From Seleniivibrio sp. (GTDB lineage: Bacteria > Chrysiogenota > Deferribacteres > Deferribacterales > Geovibrionaceae): a DNA stretch of 64,000 bases. This document shows positions 35,697-45,606 of this stretch, in pieces (within the stretch, counting starts at the first letter, position 1; each line of letters starts with the position of its first letter). Location of the stretch: the NCBI RefSeq assembly GCF_021209385.1, contig NZ_JAJOIL010000029.1, forward strand, positions 1 through 64,000. Direction: 5' to 3'. Made by a program: the position numbers and the translations under genes. The notes beneath the pieces were generated by a model. The model did no database searches. It saw nothing but the letters and a program-made list of their open reading frames with translations, and had not been told where the DNA came from.

Positions 35697-36041
35697 CTAC
35701 CTCTTAAGCAAACTGACAGCCATGGCATAATGCCTGTCATGGGAAATACTTATCTCAATATCAGAACGCAGTACACCCTTGATATAAACAAGGGGAGCGC
35801 CTTTCTCGTCGTTTAATATCTCTATATCGGTAAACGAGTAATCGCCTCCGATACCCGTTTTAAAACTCTTTGAAATTGATTCCTTAGCGGCAAAACGTCC
35901 GGCGAGGAAATGTATCTTTGCTCCCTTCGCTTCAAAAAGTTCCTGTTCGCGCAGGGTCAGTATCCTATCAAGAAAACGTTTACCAAGTCTGTTATATACC
36001 GCTTCAATCCTGCCGACTTCGGCAATATCACAGCCCAGCAT
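35697..36041 (-). CDS. acpS: Holo-[acyl-carrier-protein] synthase
   Basis: Transfers phosphopantetheine from CoA to ACP. The 114-aa protein starts [16 protein letters not shown] with the Mg-binding Asp, and has [22 protein letters not shown] (about 45-66; the AAKE core holds the Glu ligand) and [16 protein letters not shown] at the end. Overlaps the 3' end of pdxJ by 14 bp, the frequent pdxJ-acpS pair. Confidence 0.94.
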   Translation of the reverse strand: MLGCDIAEVGRIEAVYNRLGKRFLDRILTLREQELFEAKGAKIHFLAGRFAAKESISKSFKTGIGGDYSFTDIEILNDEKGAPLVYIKGVLRSDIEISISHDRHYAMAVSLLKR

Positions 36042-36762
36042 CCATCAATGCCCTGTGGATCGTTTCTTTCATCTCTCTGACAGCTCTTTCAAGCCCAACA
36101 AATATTGCACGGGCGATGATAGAGTGACCGATATTAACTTCGTTCATCCCGGGTATAGTAATAATTTCGCCGACGTTCTGATAGTTCAGACCATGTCCGG
36201 AATTGAGTATCAGCCCCAGTTCGCGGCACTTTTCGCCTGCAAAAATGATCTTTGAAAGTTCTTCGCGCTGTGCGGCACCTTTTGCGTCTGCATAATGTCC
36301 GGTATGTATCTCAACAGCATCGGCACCAATGTCGGCGCATTTTTCCATCTGGTCAGCATCCGCATCAACGAACAGACTGACGAATATACCGCCATCCTTA
36401 AGCTTCTGAACGTTTTCTGCCAGTGAGTCATAGCCGCCCACTACGTTAAGACCGCCTTCGGTTGTCAGCTCCTGTCTCTTTTCAGGAACCAGAGTGACCA
36501 TATCCGGCTTTGTTTCAAGTGCGATACGAACCATCTCTTCTGTGCATGCCATCTCAAGATTCAGCCTTGTTTTGATGGTCTGGCGCAGAATAGCGAGATC
36601 GCGGTCGCATATGTGCCTTCTGTCCTCGCGAAGATGTATAGTTATCTGATCAGCACCGCCCAGTTCCGCCAGAACTGCCGCATGAACAGGATCCGGTTCA
36701 ACAGCCAACCTCGCCTGACGAACAGTGGCAACGTGATCTATGTTTACTCCCAGTCTAACCAT
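36028..36762 (-). CDS. pdxJ: Pyridoxine 5'-phosphate synthase
   Basis: Closes the pyridine ring in the DXP-dependent vitamin B6 pathway. The 244-aa TIM barrel begins [15 protein letters not shown] and shows [16 protein letters not shown] (about 40-55, catalytic His/Glu/Arg region), [22 protein letters not shown] and GHGLNYQNV (about 193). It lies 1 bp after glmM and overlaps acpS. Confidence 0.96.
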   Translation of the reverse strand: MVRLGVNIDHVATVRQARLAVEPDPVHAAVLAELGGADQITIHLREDRRHICDRDLAILRQTIKTRLNLEMACTEEMVRIALETKPDMVTLVPEKRQELTTEGGLNVVGGYDSLAENVQKLKDGGIFVSLFVDADADQMEKCADIGADAVEIHTGHYADAKGAAQREELSKIIFAGEKCRELGLILNSGHGLNYQNVGEIITIPGMNEVNIGHSIIARAIFVGLERAVREMKETIHRALMDAGL

Positions 36763-36763
36763 T

Positions 36764-38128
36764 TTATGAAAGCTCCTCTATCTCTTTAAGAGCAACATTG
36801 CCGATGTTCTCGGCATATTCCTCTATTTTAGCAAGATCAGCACCTTCAAGCATAACGCGAAGCTTGTTCTCTGTGCCGGAATAGCGGACGAAAACGCGCC
36901 CTGTCTTACCCAGTGCCTTTTCCACAGCAGATATCTCCGCTGTGGTCTTCGGCAGTTCGGAAAGCGGTATCTTATTTGAAACTTTATAGTTTTTAAGCGT
37001 CTGCGGATAAAGCTCAATTATCTTTTTCAGCTCGCTCAAAGGTTTTCCTGAACGGACAAGCACTTTTAAAAGCTGCATGGCGCTGACCATGCCATCGCCT
37101 GTTGTGTTGTAATCGCTGAATATAATGTGTCCGGACTGCTCTCCGCCGAGGTTATAGCCGCTTTTCAGCATCTCCGCCATAACGTATCGGTCGCCGACTT
37201 CGGTGCGCACAACGTCTATGCCCAACCCGTTCATGGAACGCTCGAAGCCGAGGTTGCTCATAACAGTGCTGACCATGGTGTCGCCGTGGAGAAGTCCGCT
37301 CTCTTTCATATGCGCGGCGCAGATTCCCATAATGATATCGCCGTCAACCTCTTCGCCGTTCTCGTCGGAGAAGATAACTCTGTCACCGTCGCCGTCAAAA
37401 GCTATACCGATGTCGGCTTTTCTCTTTTTGACGGTCTCACACATAACTTCGGGATAAACGGAACCGCAGTTCTCGTTTATGTTAGTTCCGTTGGGTTCGT
37501 TACCTATAACGGTGATTTTAGCTCCGAGCTCTTCAAAAGCAAGAGGAGCTACCTTGTATGTGGCGCCGTTTGAACAATCCACAACCATTTTAAGTCCCAT
37601 CAGGTCGATATCCTTGTCGAATGTATTCTTTGCAAACTCGACATAACGCCCGATGGCAGTATCTATCCGATAAGCTTTCCCTATTTTTTCTGCCGAAAGC
37701 GGTATGTTACCGGTTTCTATAAGCTCATCGGTGAATTTTTCTATCTCGGCTTCCACTTCATCTGGAAGTTTATGCCCTGTTGCCGAAAAGAATTTTATTC
37801 CATTGTCATAATAAGGATTATGCGAGGCAGAGATTACAACTCCCGCGTCTGCACGGAGGCTTCTTGTTATGAAAGCAATGGCAGGTGTCGGCAGAACACC
37901 GACAAGTACAACATCCATACCCATGGATGTGATGCCCGCCACCAGTGCAGATTCAAACATATAGCCTGAAATTCTTGTATCTTTACCTATAACGATTCTG
38001 TGAGTCTTCTTTCCGCTTGTATAAAACTGACGGGCGGCAGCCTGTCCCAGTCTCAGCGCGAAAGTCGCCGTCATGGGAAACTGATTTGCAAGTCCTCTTA
38101 CGCCGTCCGTTCCGAAATGTTTGCGCAT
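36764..38128 (-). CDS. glmM: Phosphoglucosamine mutase
   Basis: Interconverts GlcN-6-P and GlcN-1-P for peptidoglycan and LPS. The 454-aa protein has [11 protein letters not shown] (about 5-15), the phosphoserine loop [17 protein letters not shown] (about 97-113), the metal loop [11 protein letters not shown] (about 242-252), GEQSGHII and the C-terminal [15 protein letters not shown] phosphate-binding loop. Its place right after cdaA and ybbR is the conserved cdaA-cdaR-glmM arrangement; in Gram-positives GlmM binds and restrains CdaA. Confidence 0.96.
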   Translation of the reverse strand: MRKHFGTDGVRGLANQFPMTATFALRLGQAAARQFYTSGKKTHRIVIGKDTRISGYMFESALVAGITSMGMDVVLVGVLPTPAIAFITRSLRADAGVVISASHNPYYDNGIKFFSATGHKLPDEVEAEIEKFTDELIETGNIPLSAEKIGKAYRIDTAIGRYVEFAKNTFDKDIDLMGLKMVVDCSNGATYKVAPLAFEELGAKITVIGNEPNGTNINENCGSVYPEVMCETVKKRKADIGIAFDGDGDRVIFSDENGEEVDGDIIMGICAAHMKESGLLHGDTMVSTVMSNLGFERSMNGLGIDVVRTEVGDRYVMAEMLKSGYNLGGEQSGHIIFSDYNTTGDGMVSAMQLLKVLVRSGKPLSELKKIIELYPQTLKNYKVSNKIPLSELPKTTAEISAVEKALGKTGRVFVRYSGTENKLRVMLEGADLAKIEEYAENIGNVALKEIEELS

Positions 38129-39028
38129 TTATTCTACCTCAACCCGCACGCGTGCAGGTTTTGCATCAATTACTTTTAATATTTTTGAATCATTGAATAC
38201 GACCGTTCTCTTGTATACACCCCCTGCTTCTATATCTGAGAGATCGACATGGGGGTTCAGAACGTTCGCAATTGTCTGCTCGTTTAAGAGATCTGCTCGT
38301 CCGCTCACCGTCAGAGTAAGCTCACCGGTGATTTTTGCATCCATACCTCTTTTCAGTCCGACAGGAGCGACCTCTATCTCGTGAAAGGTCTTCTCCTGTA
38401 TATCCTCTTTGAACATAACGAAGACCTCGACAAACTCCGGCGCGGTTTTTTGTATGCCTTCATAGAACTTAAGACCGATGCTGTACGTTATCGGATCTTT
38501 CTTACCGGAAAGGTTAACGGGCATGGTCTCAATGGATTTAAGCCCTCTTATTTTGGACATAGCAGCATTTATCTCAACAGTTTCTGGTTTTATAACAACC
38601 GAACCTATCTTATACCCCGGCATGGGTTCGCCCACAAACGTAGGTGTGACCTTCATCTGCTTTTTAACCAGCGAATCCACGGTCACGTCTATGGTTTTTG
38701 GATGAATATTAGTAACTTCAATTCCGGCGGGCATCTGAACGTCCTCCGGATTTATATACACGCTTTTGGTGCCTGATTCTATCTTTGAAACGTCAATAGC
38801 TATCTGCACCTTATTGAACTGCTTATTGTTAACGAGAAACTTGGGACCTTTCGCCATAACATTTATGAGGTTCTCATCAGTAACGGCTACTGATCCCTCT
38901 GGGATATTTGTAAGTTTAACAGGCACATAGAGTGAAATCTCCTGAAACTCGCCCGTAACGATATAAAGCCAGAGACATATGGCAAGGACAACGCTGATAA
39001 TTCTTAAGTGTGTGTTAGTTATTATCAT
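38129..39028 (-). CDS. cdaR: YbbR-domain protein (CdaR-like regulator of CdaA)
   Basis: A 299-aa protein with one N-terminal membrane helix (about 8-25, LRIISVVLAICLWLYIV) and an extracytoplasmic series of about three YbbR repeats, each ending in a strand such as VDVTVDSLVKK or FHEIEVAPVGLKRG. In firmicutes CdaR/YbbR contacts the membrane-bound diadenylate cyclase CdaA and modulates it. The gene overlaps cdaA by 14 bp and abuts glmM, which supports that role here. Confidence 0.88.
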   Translation of the reverse strand: MIITNTHLRIISVVLAICLWLYIVTGEFQEISLYVPVKLTNIPEGSVAVTDENLINVMAKGPKFLVNNKQFNKVQIAIDVSKIESGTKSVYINPEDVQMPAGIEVTNIHPKTIDVTVDSLVKKQMKVTPTFVGEPMPGYKIGSVVIKPETVEINAAMSKIRGLKSIETMPVNLSGKKDPITYSIGLKFYEGIQKTAPEFVEVFVMFKEDIQEKTFHEIEVAPVGLKRGMDAKITGELTLTVSGRADLLNEQTIANVLNPHVDLSDIEAGGVYKRTVVFNDSKILKVIDAKPARVRVEVE

Positions 39029-39800
39029 TTTTCTTTACGCTCTTTGCCTGTTGATTAAAAATCGAATCCAGCAGTTTTCTGAGTTTGTCAGCGTTAAGCT
39101 CCTCGCTCAGTTCACCGTTCTGTGCAACGGTTATGGAACCCTTCTCCTCGCTCACTGCAATCGCTATAGCATCCGTCTCCTCGGTAACACCGACGGCGGC
39201 TCTGTGGCGCGTTCCGTAATTTTTTCCGAGGTCTGTCTTGCGTGTAAGCGGCAGAATACTGCCAGCAGTTGAAATACGTCCGTTGGATATTATCACCGCA
39301 CCATCGTGGAGCGGAGAATAAGGGATAAAAATACTTATAAGTATCTCTCTGGATATCATACAGTCCAGCTTCTGACCCGTATCATCCAGAAAGTGTTCAA
39401 GGTCTGTGTTTCTCTGAAGAACGATAAGTGCGCCTATCTGTCTGTTGGCAAGTACAGTGGCGGCTTTCACTATCTCGTCAAGAATAACGGATTTTGCCTT
39501 TGCCTGCGTGCCGAACACCTTCGTTTCGCCTATGAATGCGAGCGCGCGCCGTATCTCCTGCTGGAAAAGGACGACAATGATGATGAACAGGTAACCTGTG
39601 AAATTGTCCAGAACCCAGCTTGTGGTTTTCAGTCCAAGATATCTTGCAGCAAAGGAAACAATTACGATGAGCATGATGCCCATAAGCATGGGGAGCGCCC
39701 TTGTACCCTTGATGAGCAGAAGGAGATTGTAGACAACTATGGCTATGATAGCCATGTCAATAATGTCAAACAATCCGATAGATTTGATTATCTCTAACAC
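39015..39800 (-). CDS. cdaA: Membrane-bound diadenylate cyclase CdaA
   Basis: Makes c-di-AMP from two ATP. The 261-aa protein has three N-terminal transmembrane helices (to about residue 80), a cytoplasmic helix, and the DAC domain with LHDGAVII (DGA at 166-168) and GTRHRAAVG (RHR at 198-200), both catalytic motifs intact. Start is GTG 39800, overlapping folP by 7 bp. c-di-AMP is best studied in Gram-positives, where it controls potassium and osmolyte transport; no receptor for it is obvious in this window. Confidence 0.95.
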   Translation of the reverse strand: MLEIIKSIGLFDIIDMAIIAIVVYNLLLLIKGTRALPMLMGIMLIVIVSFAARYLGLKTTSWVLDNFTGYLFIIIVVLFQQEIRRALAFIGETKVFGTQAKAKSVILDEIVKAATVLANRQIGALIVLQRNTDLEHFLDDTGQKLDCMISREILISIFIPYSPLHDGAVIISNGRISTAGSILPLTRKTDLGKNYGTRHRAAVGVTEETDAIAIAVSEEKGSITVAQNGELSEELNADKLRKLLDSIFNQQAKSVKKNDNN

Positions 39801-40636
39801 TTGCCACCCGCTTTTTTCAGCATACGAAGTACCTTGAGCATGTCAGCCGTCTCTTCGATATCATGCGCCCGAATGATATCCGCACCGTTCATAACAGCCG
39901 CAGTGTGAGCCGTTATTGTCCCCGCAAGACGTTTCAGCGGCGGTTTGTTCACGACGTTTCCGATCATGGATTTGCGTGAAATACCCGCCAGAACGGGAAA
40001 GCCGGCAGATTTGATCCATTCAAGACCTGCCAGCATTTTATAATTATCTTCAAGCGTCTTCCCGAATCCGAAACCGGGGTCGACGCATATGGAACTCTCT
40101 TTGATCCCCGCCTTGACACACCTTTCGGCGGCTTCGGTAAGGTATCTTCTGACGTCTTCGACAACGTCCGTGTATTCAGGGTTCTCCTGCATGGTTCTCG
40201 GCTCGCCCAGCATATGCATTATACACACCGAGCATCCGAACTCCGCACAAACGGCTATCATATCCGGATCGCGGAAGCCTGATACATCGTTTATCATAGC
40301 CGCGCCTGCCATCAGGGATTCGTAGGCAACCTGCGGTTTCATAGTGTCCACGGAAACGTATATACCGTTTCCCACACAATGTACCACTGCGGGAAGCACT
40401 CTGGTCAGTTCCTCTTCAATGCTTACCCCATCGGAACCGGGTCTTGTGGACTCTCCGCCGATGTCGGCGATATCCACTTTATGAAACAGGAACTCATCAA
40501 CTCTGCTCACAAGTCCGTCGGCGCTGTTAAAAGAACCTCCGTCACTGAAAGAGTCGGGCGTCACGTTCAATATCCCCATAAGGAGAGGATATTCGAGCGA
40601 CAGATCGCCCCTTGATGATGTCAGGACATTAGACAA
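39794..40636 (-). CDS. folP: Dihydropteroate synthase
   Basis: Joins p-aminobenzoate to the pterin in folate synthesis and is the sulfonamide target. The 280-aa TIM barrel has [33 protein letters not shown], the basic DTMKP strand, [10 protein letters not shown] and [13 protein letters not shown]. The open frame reaches 40690, but TTG 40636 gives the usual 18-20 residues before MGILN, overlaps ftsH by 8 bp and has GGTGGA upstream. The ftsH-folP-cdaA order is shared by several bacterial groups. Confidence 0.94.
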   Translation of the reverse strand: MSNVLTSSRGDLSLEYPLLMGILNVTPDSFSDGGSFNSADGLVSRVDEFLFHKVDIADIGGESTRPGSDGVSIEEELTRVLPAVVHCVGNGIYVSVDTMKPQVAYESLMAGAAMINDVSGFRDPDMIAVCAEFGCSVCIMHMLGEPRTMQENPEYTDVVEDVRRYLTEAAERCVKAGIKESSICVDPGFGFGKTLEDNYKMLAGLEWIKSAGFPVLAGISRKSMIGNVVNKPPLKRLAGTITAHTAAVMNGADIIRAHDIEETADMLKVLRMLKKAGGKC

Positions 40637-42461
40637 CAGTAGTTTCCACCGGAGCGGCTGTCTCTCCGCCGAGTTCTTTGAGAAGAACATCTATCTCGTT
40701 TCCGTCGATAGTCTCTTTCTCAAGAAGAAGCTTCGCCGTGCGGTGAAGCAGTTCGGTGTTGTCTTCCAGAATCCTTCTGGCTCTGTTATATCCGTCCATG
40801 ACAAATGCTTTCACTTCGTCGTCGATAGCTATTGCAGTTGTCTCGCTGTAGTCTTTCGCGTGTCCTATCTCCTTGCCGAGGAACACCTGCTCCTCTTTTT
40901 TACCGTATGCAAGGGGCCCCATCTTTTTACTCATACCCCATGAGCAGACCATTTTTCTTGATATGTCGGTGGCTCTTTCGATGTCGTTGCCGGCGCCTGT
41001 GGAAAGCCTGTCAAAAATGACCTCTTCCGCAACGCGTCCGCCCATAAGAACAGCGAGCATACCTTCCATATATTCTTTCGTATACATGTGTCTGTCGTCA
41101 ACGGGGAGCTGAGTTGTAACGCCGAGCGCCATTCCTCTGGGGATGATGCTCACTTTATGCACCGGATCAGCTTCGAGAATGAATTTAGCCACGATAGCGT
41201 GTCCTGCCTCGTGATAAGCCGTATTCTCTTTCTCTTTATCGTTAATAACCATGCTTCTGCGCTCTTTACCCATAATGACCTTATCTTTCGCCTCTTCAAA
41301 GTCTGCCATCTGAACGGCTTCTTTGTTTTTGCGGGCGGCTATGAGCGCCGCTTCGTTCACAAGGTTCGCAAGGTCTGCACCTGCAAAGCCGGGTGTACCT
41401 TTCGCGATAACTTCAAGGTCTATTCCTTCGTCCATCTTCACTTTTGATGAGTGGACGTTGAGTATCTCAAGTCTTCCGTGCATATCGGGTCTGGGAACGA
41501 CAACCTGACGGTCGAAACGTCCGGGACGAAGCAGAGCCGGGTCAAGAACATCCGGTCTGTTTGTTGCGGCTATCATGATAACACCTTCGTTGGACTCGAA
41601 ACCGTCCATCTCAACAAGCATCTGGTTAAGTGTCTGCTCTCTTTCATCGTGTCCGCCGCCGAGACCTGCGCCTCTGTGGCGACCGACTGCGTCAATTTCA
41701 TCTACGAAGATGATACAGGGTGCATTCTTTTTACCCTGCTCGAAAAGGTCGCGCACGCGTGCAGCACCGACGCCGACGAACATCTCAACGAAGTCCGAAC
41801 CGGATATGGAGAAGAAAGGAACTCCTGCCTCTCCTGCAACGGCTCTGGCAAGCAGTGTTTTACCTGTTCCTGGAGGTCCCACAAGCAGTACGCCTTTGGG
41901 GATTTTTCCGCCGAGCTTCTGGAATTTCTGCGGGTCTTTAAGGAAATCAATGATCTCCTCAAGCTCCTCCTTTGCTTCTTCGATACCTGCTACGTCTTTG
42001 AAAGTAACTTTATGCTGATCCTGCGTAAGCAGTTTCGCTTTAGATTTTCCGAAGCTGAAAGCCTTGCCTCCGGCTCCGCCCTGCATCTGACGCATAAAGA
42101 AAATCCATATACCGATGAGGATAATCATAGGTAGCCACGAAACAAGAACCTGCATATACCAGGGACTTTTGTCGGGCGGCTGAGCTGTTATCTCCACCTT
42201 GTGTTCTCTGAGCGTCTTTATAAGGTCAATGTCGTCCGGCGCGTATGATTCAAACTGACCGCCGTCAACGAATGTACCGTCAATTTTGTTCTGCTTTATG
42301 ATGACGGTCTTAACCTTGTTTTCAGCCACCTGAGTCATAAACTCAGAGTAGTTGACATTCTTTTTGACCGCCTGTGTGCCGCTTATCACGTTGAACAGAA
42401 ACACCATGATGAAAGCGATCACCAGCCACAAAGCCAGATTTTTGTAAAATCCGTTATTCAT
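40629..42461 (-). CDS. ftsH: ATP-dependent zinc metalloprotease FtsH
   Basis: Membrane-anchored AAA+ protease that degrades membrane and regulatory proteins, including LpxC in some bacteria. The 610-aa protein has two N-terminal helices (about 8-27 and 104-123) flanking a periplasmic domain, Walker A GPPGTGKT (195-202), Walker [10 protein letters not shown], the second region of homology [19 protein letters not shown] split over about 300-318, and the zinc motif HEAGH (417-421). Length and motifs are normal. It follows hpt by 20 bp and tilS-hpt-ftsH is a widely conserved order. Confidence 0.97.
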   Translation of the reverse strand: MNNGFYKNLALWLVIAFIMVFLFNVISGTQAVKKNVNYSEFMTQVAENKVKTVIIKQNKIDGTFVDGGQFESYAPDDIDLIKTLREHKVEITAQPPDKSPWYMQVLVSWLPMIILIGIWIFFMRQMQGGAGGKAFSFGKSKAKLLTQDQHKVTFKDVAGIEEAKEELEEIIDFLKDPQKFQKLGGKIPKGVLLVGPPGTGKTLLARAVAGEAGVPFFSISGSDFVEMFVGVGAARVRDLFEQGKKNAPCIIFVDEIDAVGRHRGAGLGGGHDEREQTLNQMLVEMDGFESNEGVIMIAATNRPDVLDPALLRPGRFDRQVVVPRPDMHGRLEILNVHSSKVKMDEGIDLEVIAKGTPGFAGADLANLVNEAALIAARKNKEAVQMADFEEAKDKVIMGKERRSMVINDKEKENTAYHEAGHAIVAKFILEADPVHKVSIIPRGMALGVTTQLPVDDRHMYTKEYMEGMLAVLMGGRVAEEVIFDRLSTGAGNDIERATDISRKMVCSWGMSKKMGPLAYGKKEEQVFLGKEIGHAKDYSETTAIAIDDEVKAFVMDGYNRARRILEDNTELLHRTAKLLLEKETIDGNEIDVLLKELGGETAAPVETTVV

Positions 42462-42481
42462 TAATCACCTTTTTCCAGTCA

Positions 42482-43018
42482 TCAGTCGGTAAATTCGACC
42501 GTGCATATATTTTTTAAATTTCTGTAATATCCGTCGTAATCAAGTCCGTAGCCTACAACGAACCTGTCAGGTATTTCAAACCCTCTGTAGTCAAGGGTTA
42601 TCTGCGCCTTACGTCTTTCCGGTTTGTCCAGAAGAGCAACCAGCTTCATAGACGCGGGATTGCGCAGCGTCAGCATATTCGTAAGATATGACAAAGTGTT
42701 TCCCGTATCCAGTATATCTTCAACTATCAGCACATGTGTGTCTTCAAGAGGTCTGTCGAGGTCAAAAAGAAGCCTTACACTGCCGGAGCTGTCGGTTCCC
42801 TCATAGCTGGAAACAGCGAGAAAGCCTATCTCAACGTTGGAACCTTCCATCTCGCGAACAAGGTCGGACATAAATATGACAGAGCCTTTAAGCACGCCGA
42901 CTGCAAGAACGTTCTTGTCCGCGTAGTCCGCGCTTATCTGTTTTCCAAGCTCTGCGACCCTCTTTTTAATTACTTCTTCACTCAGCATCTCTTTAAGAAT
43001 GTGCGGTTTCAAATCCAT
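42482..43018 (-). CDS. hpt: Hypoxanthine phosphoribosyltransferase
   Basis: Salvages hypoxanthine and guanine with PRPP. The 178-aa protein has GVLKGSVIFMSDLVREM (about 41-57), the PRPP motif VLIVEDILDTGNTLSYL (about 95-111) and DRFVVGYGLDYDGYYRNL near the C-terminus, all typical of bacterial HPRT. ATG 43018 is 10 bp after tilS. Confidence 0.95.
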   Translation of the reverse strand: MDLKPHILKEMLSEEVIKKRVAELGKQISADYADKNVLAVGVLKGSVIFMSDLVREMEGSNVEIGFLAVSSYEGTDSSGSVRLLFDLDRPLEDTHVLIVEDILDTGNTLSYLTNMLTLRNPASMKLVALLDKPERRKAQITLDYRGFEIPDRFVVGYGLDYDGYYRNLKNICTVEFTD

Positions 43019-43028
43019 CTCTCCCGTA

Positions 43029-44264
43029 TCATTTCACATAAAGGGTTATAGTACCATCATGTGAGATATTTTCAACCCATACGATCACATTTTTTTCAAG
43101 AATTATTAGTGCGGTATCCCTTGTGTAGAGGTCAAGCTTTCTGTCTATGAAGACATCTTTGACCTTTTTCATCTTTATTCTGTCACCGATACGCCTGTTT
43201 CGTATCAAAAGTTCCTTTTCTTTCCACTTTCCAGTGAACCGGAGCTCTTTTCCGGTCTGCGGAACGACAACTCTGTCCGCTCCGGCAGGCTTGAATATTT
43301 CAAAAGGAGCCACGTTTCTGCCGTGAAACAATCTTAGGTATTTATCGCTCTTCTCAAATTTATATCCGTCGGGCATATCGCCGCGAACGGAAAATTCGTT
43401 TTCAAGTATTTTCTGCATTTCGATAAGATGCCTGCGTTCAAACCTGAAACATTTTGAACCAAGTCTGTGCAGGACATATTCCTGTTCCAGTTCGGAAAGT
43501 CCGTTGAAAACGCCTGTTTTAACAGCCATAACACCCGTTTCAGGCGTTTCTATCAAAGGTCCAAGCCTGTCCGACAGGTAATTGTCAAACCTGATATTGT
43601 CTTTCATTATAGAGACAATATTGTCTTCGTAGCCTTTTCTGAACTCCGCCAGCTTCGCCGTTATGTTCTTACGGATGAAGTTGCGGAGATACTTCTCATC
43701 ATTATTGGTCTCATCAATGACATAGGCAATGCCATATTTGTTCAGGTACTCATAAATTTCTTCGGAAGAAATGTCGAGCATCAGTCTGCAAATCAGACCG
43801 TCGCGATCGCTTATGCCTTTCAGAGAGAACGCAGACGCTCCCTGAACCGCCTGAATGAAAAACGTTTCGACAACATCATCTTTCGTATGTGCCGTAAGTA
43901 TCAGGTCGGAACCGAAATGAGCCGCCGCCTCGTGAAGCGCTCTGTAACGTATCACCCTTGCGCCGTGTTCAAAGCTCAGCTTTTTAACTGCACAGTATCT
44001 GGGTACATCGCACCTGTATGATATGAAAGGTATTGAAAGCTTTTCACAATAGTCAGAGCAGAACTTTTCATCCCACCACGCGGTCTTTCTGTACATGTGG
44101 TTAACATGACAAGCGGCAATCTGATAACTCTTTATCCCTTCATTCTTTTTAAGAAAGTGCAGCAGAGACACCGAGTCCTTGCCGCCGGAGAGCGCCACCA
44201 GCAGTTTTTTACCGTTCAGTTCACCAAGTCTTGCGGACAGCTTTTTCTCAAACGATAAAATCAT
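43029..44264 (-). CDS. tilS: tRNA(Ile)-lysidine synthase
   Basis: Converts C34 to lysidine in the AUA-reading tRNA(Ile). The 411-aa protein has the PP-loop LLVALSGGKDSVSLLHF (about 20-36), AACHVNHMYR, the family's LTAHTKDDVVETFF (about 131-144; TilS usually HHxDDQ) and DETNNDEKYLRNFIRKNI (about 180-197), followed by the divergent C-terminal tRNA-binding domain. It overlaps pgi by 17 bp. The hpt and ftsH neighbours support the call. Confidence 0.93.
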   Translation of the reverse strand: MILSFEKKLSARLGELNGKKLLVALSGGKDSVSLLHFLKKNEGIKSYQIAACHVNHMYRKTAWWDEKFCSDYCEKLSIPFISYRCDVPRYCAVKKLSFEHGARVIRYRALHEAAAHFGSDLILTAHTKDDVVETFFIQAVQGASAFSLKGISDRDGLICRLMLDISSEEIYEYLNKYGIAYVIDETNNDEKYLRNFIRKNITAKLAEFRKGYEDNIVSIMKDNIRFDNYLSDRLGPLIETPETGVMAVKTGVFNGLSELEQEYVLHRLGSKCFRFERRHLIEMQKILENEFSVRGDMPDGYKFEKSDKYLRLFHGRNVAPFEIFKPAGADRVVVPQTGKELRFTGKWKEKELLIRNRRIGDRIKMKKVKDVFIDRKLDLYTRDTALIILEKNVIVWVENISHDGTITLYVK

Positions 44265-45606
44265 CCTGTTTTTTGTAAATCTCCGTGAATTTTGCTTTGG
44301 TAGCGTCGTAGCCTTTTCTGCCCAGAAGTGCGTAAGCGTAGTCTTTACCCTCTTCCACTCCTGGCTGATCGAAGGGATCTATATCACAGGCAAGACCTAT
44401 CACAGGCACAATATACTGCCATATCATAAAAAGTCCGCCTATAGTAAATTCGTCAACCAGATCAAGAGATATCTTGACGGATGGTTTTCCGGCATTTTTA
44501 AGAGCCGCCTCCGTTCCTTTAAGCTCAATGTTGCAGAGGTTTCCCATACCGTGACCGTTCAGATAATCGTATGCTTCATATGGGGAAGTTATCTTCCTGT
44601 CCTTGTCGTGATTCAGAACCTCTATGAATGTGAAAACCTTATCATTAGGTCCCTCTTTGTAAAGCTGAACCTGCGAGTGCTGATCTATTGTTCCGGTTGC
44701 GCGGACAGGCGTTGTACCGAAAGCGATCTCTTTACCGTCTGTCGTCCTGCTCTTGCCAAGGCTCTCGCCCCAAAGCTGGCAGTACCAGTCGGCAAAAGAA
44801 ACGAGCCTTGAAGAATAAGGCATCATAACGTTTATGTTTTTACCCTGATCCATAAAATACATATAGATAGCGGACAGTGTGAGTATCTGTTCATAGTTGT
44901 CTTTATGAACCGACATAGCGCCTTCCAGCAGCTTGTCGATATCAAGCCCCAATATCGCCGCGGGAATCAGCCCCACCGGAGACAGAACGCTGAAACGCCC
45001 GCCCACGTTGGGCTGAACATCAAACGATACAAATCCTTTTTCGTTTGCCATGGCGCGCAGAGCACCCTTTTCAGGGTCTGTGATGGCACAAATCTGTTTT
45101 TTCGGATTTTTGACCTTAGCCATAAGCCATTCGTAAATTATGCCGAAATTTGCCGCAGTTTCAACCGTACTGCCTGATTTCGTGATTATGCATACGAAAG
45201 TATCTTCCGGCTGGCACTCGGAAAGGATTGAGCTTATCTTCGTGGGGTCAACGTTGTCTGCCACCCACACGCGCGGGAAGCAGCCGCGTTCCGCGAACGA
45301 ACGCGCATTATATCCAAAGGGCAGCATGGCATTGCACACGGTTTCGACACCCAGTGAGCTACCGCCTATTCCTATCACGATAAGGTCGTTAAACTTACCG
45401 CTTATCTCTTTCGCAAATTTTTTGATTGGTGCAAGGTTCTGTTCAGGCAGTCCGATGAATCCGGCCTGACCGTCATCGAACATGCGAAGCAGACGTGAAA
45501 GCCCAAGCTTTGCCTTCTCTTTGTACTCATCGAGTTTTTCCTCGCTGAGCCCGCCTGCAACAAATTTGTCCATGACGTAGTTATAATCGACTTTAATCCG
45601 TTTCAT
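44248..45606 (-). CDS. pgi: Glucose-6-phosphate isomerase
   Basis: Interconverts glucose-6-P and fructose-6-P. The 452-aa protein is of the short bacterial type. It has VIGIGGSSLGVETV (about 66-79), CIITKSGSTVETAANFGI (about 142-159; the SGST phosphate loop), the PGI signature GGRFSVLSPVGLIPAAI (about 202-218) and QHSQVQLYKEGPND. The frame is open upstream but ATG 45606 has GGAGGT 6 bases before it and overlaps the helicase gene by 14 bp. Confidence 0.95.
   Translation of the reverse strand: MKRIKVDYNYVMDKFVAGGLSEEKLDEYKEKAKLGLSRLLRMFDDGQAGFIGLPEQNLAPIKKFAKEISGKFNDLIVIGIGGSSLGVETVCNAMLPFGYNARSFAERGCFPRVWVADNVDPTKISSILSECQPEDTFVCIITKSGSTVETAANFGIIYEWLMAKVKNPKKQICAITDPEKGALRAMANEKGFVSFDVQPNVGGRFSVLSPVGLIPAAILGLDIDKLLEGAMSVHKDNYEQILTLSAIYMYFMDQGKNINVMMPYSSRLVSFADWYCQLWGESLGKSRTTDGKEIAFGTTPVRATGTIDQHSQVQLYKEGPNDKVFTFIEVLNHDKDRKITSPYEAYDYLNGHGMGNLCNIELKGTEAALKNAGKPSVKISLDLVDEFTIGGLFMIWQYIVPVIGLACDIDPFDQPGVEEGKDYAYALLGRKGYDATKAKFTEIYKKQDDFIV

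Noticed and set aside
41451-42134. 227-codon plus-strand open frame opposite ftsH
   Set aside because: ftsH is complete with all AAA and protease motifs on the other strand.
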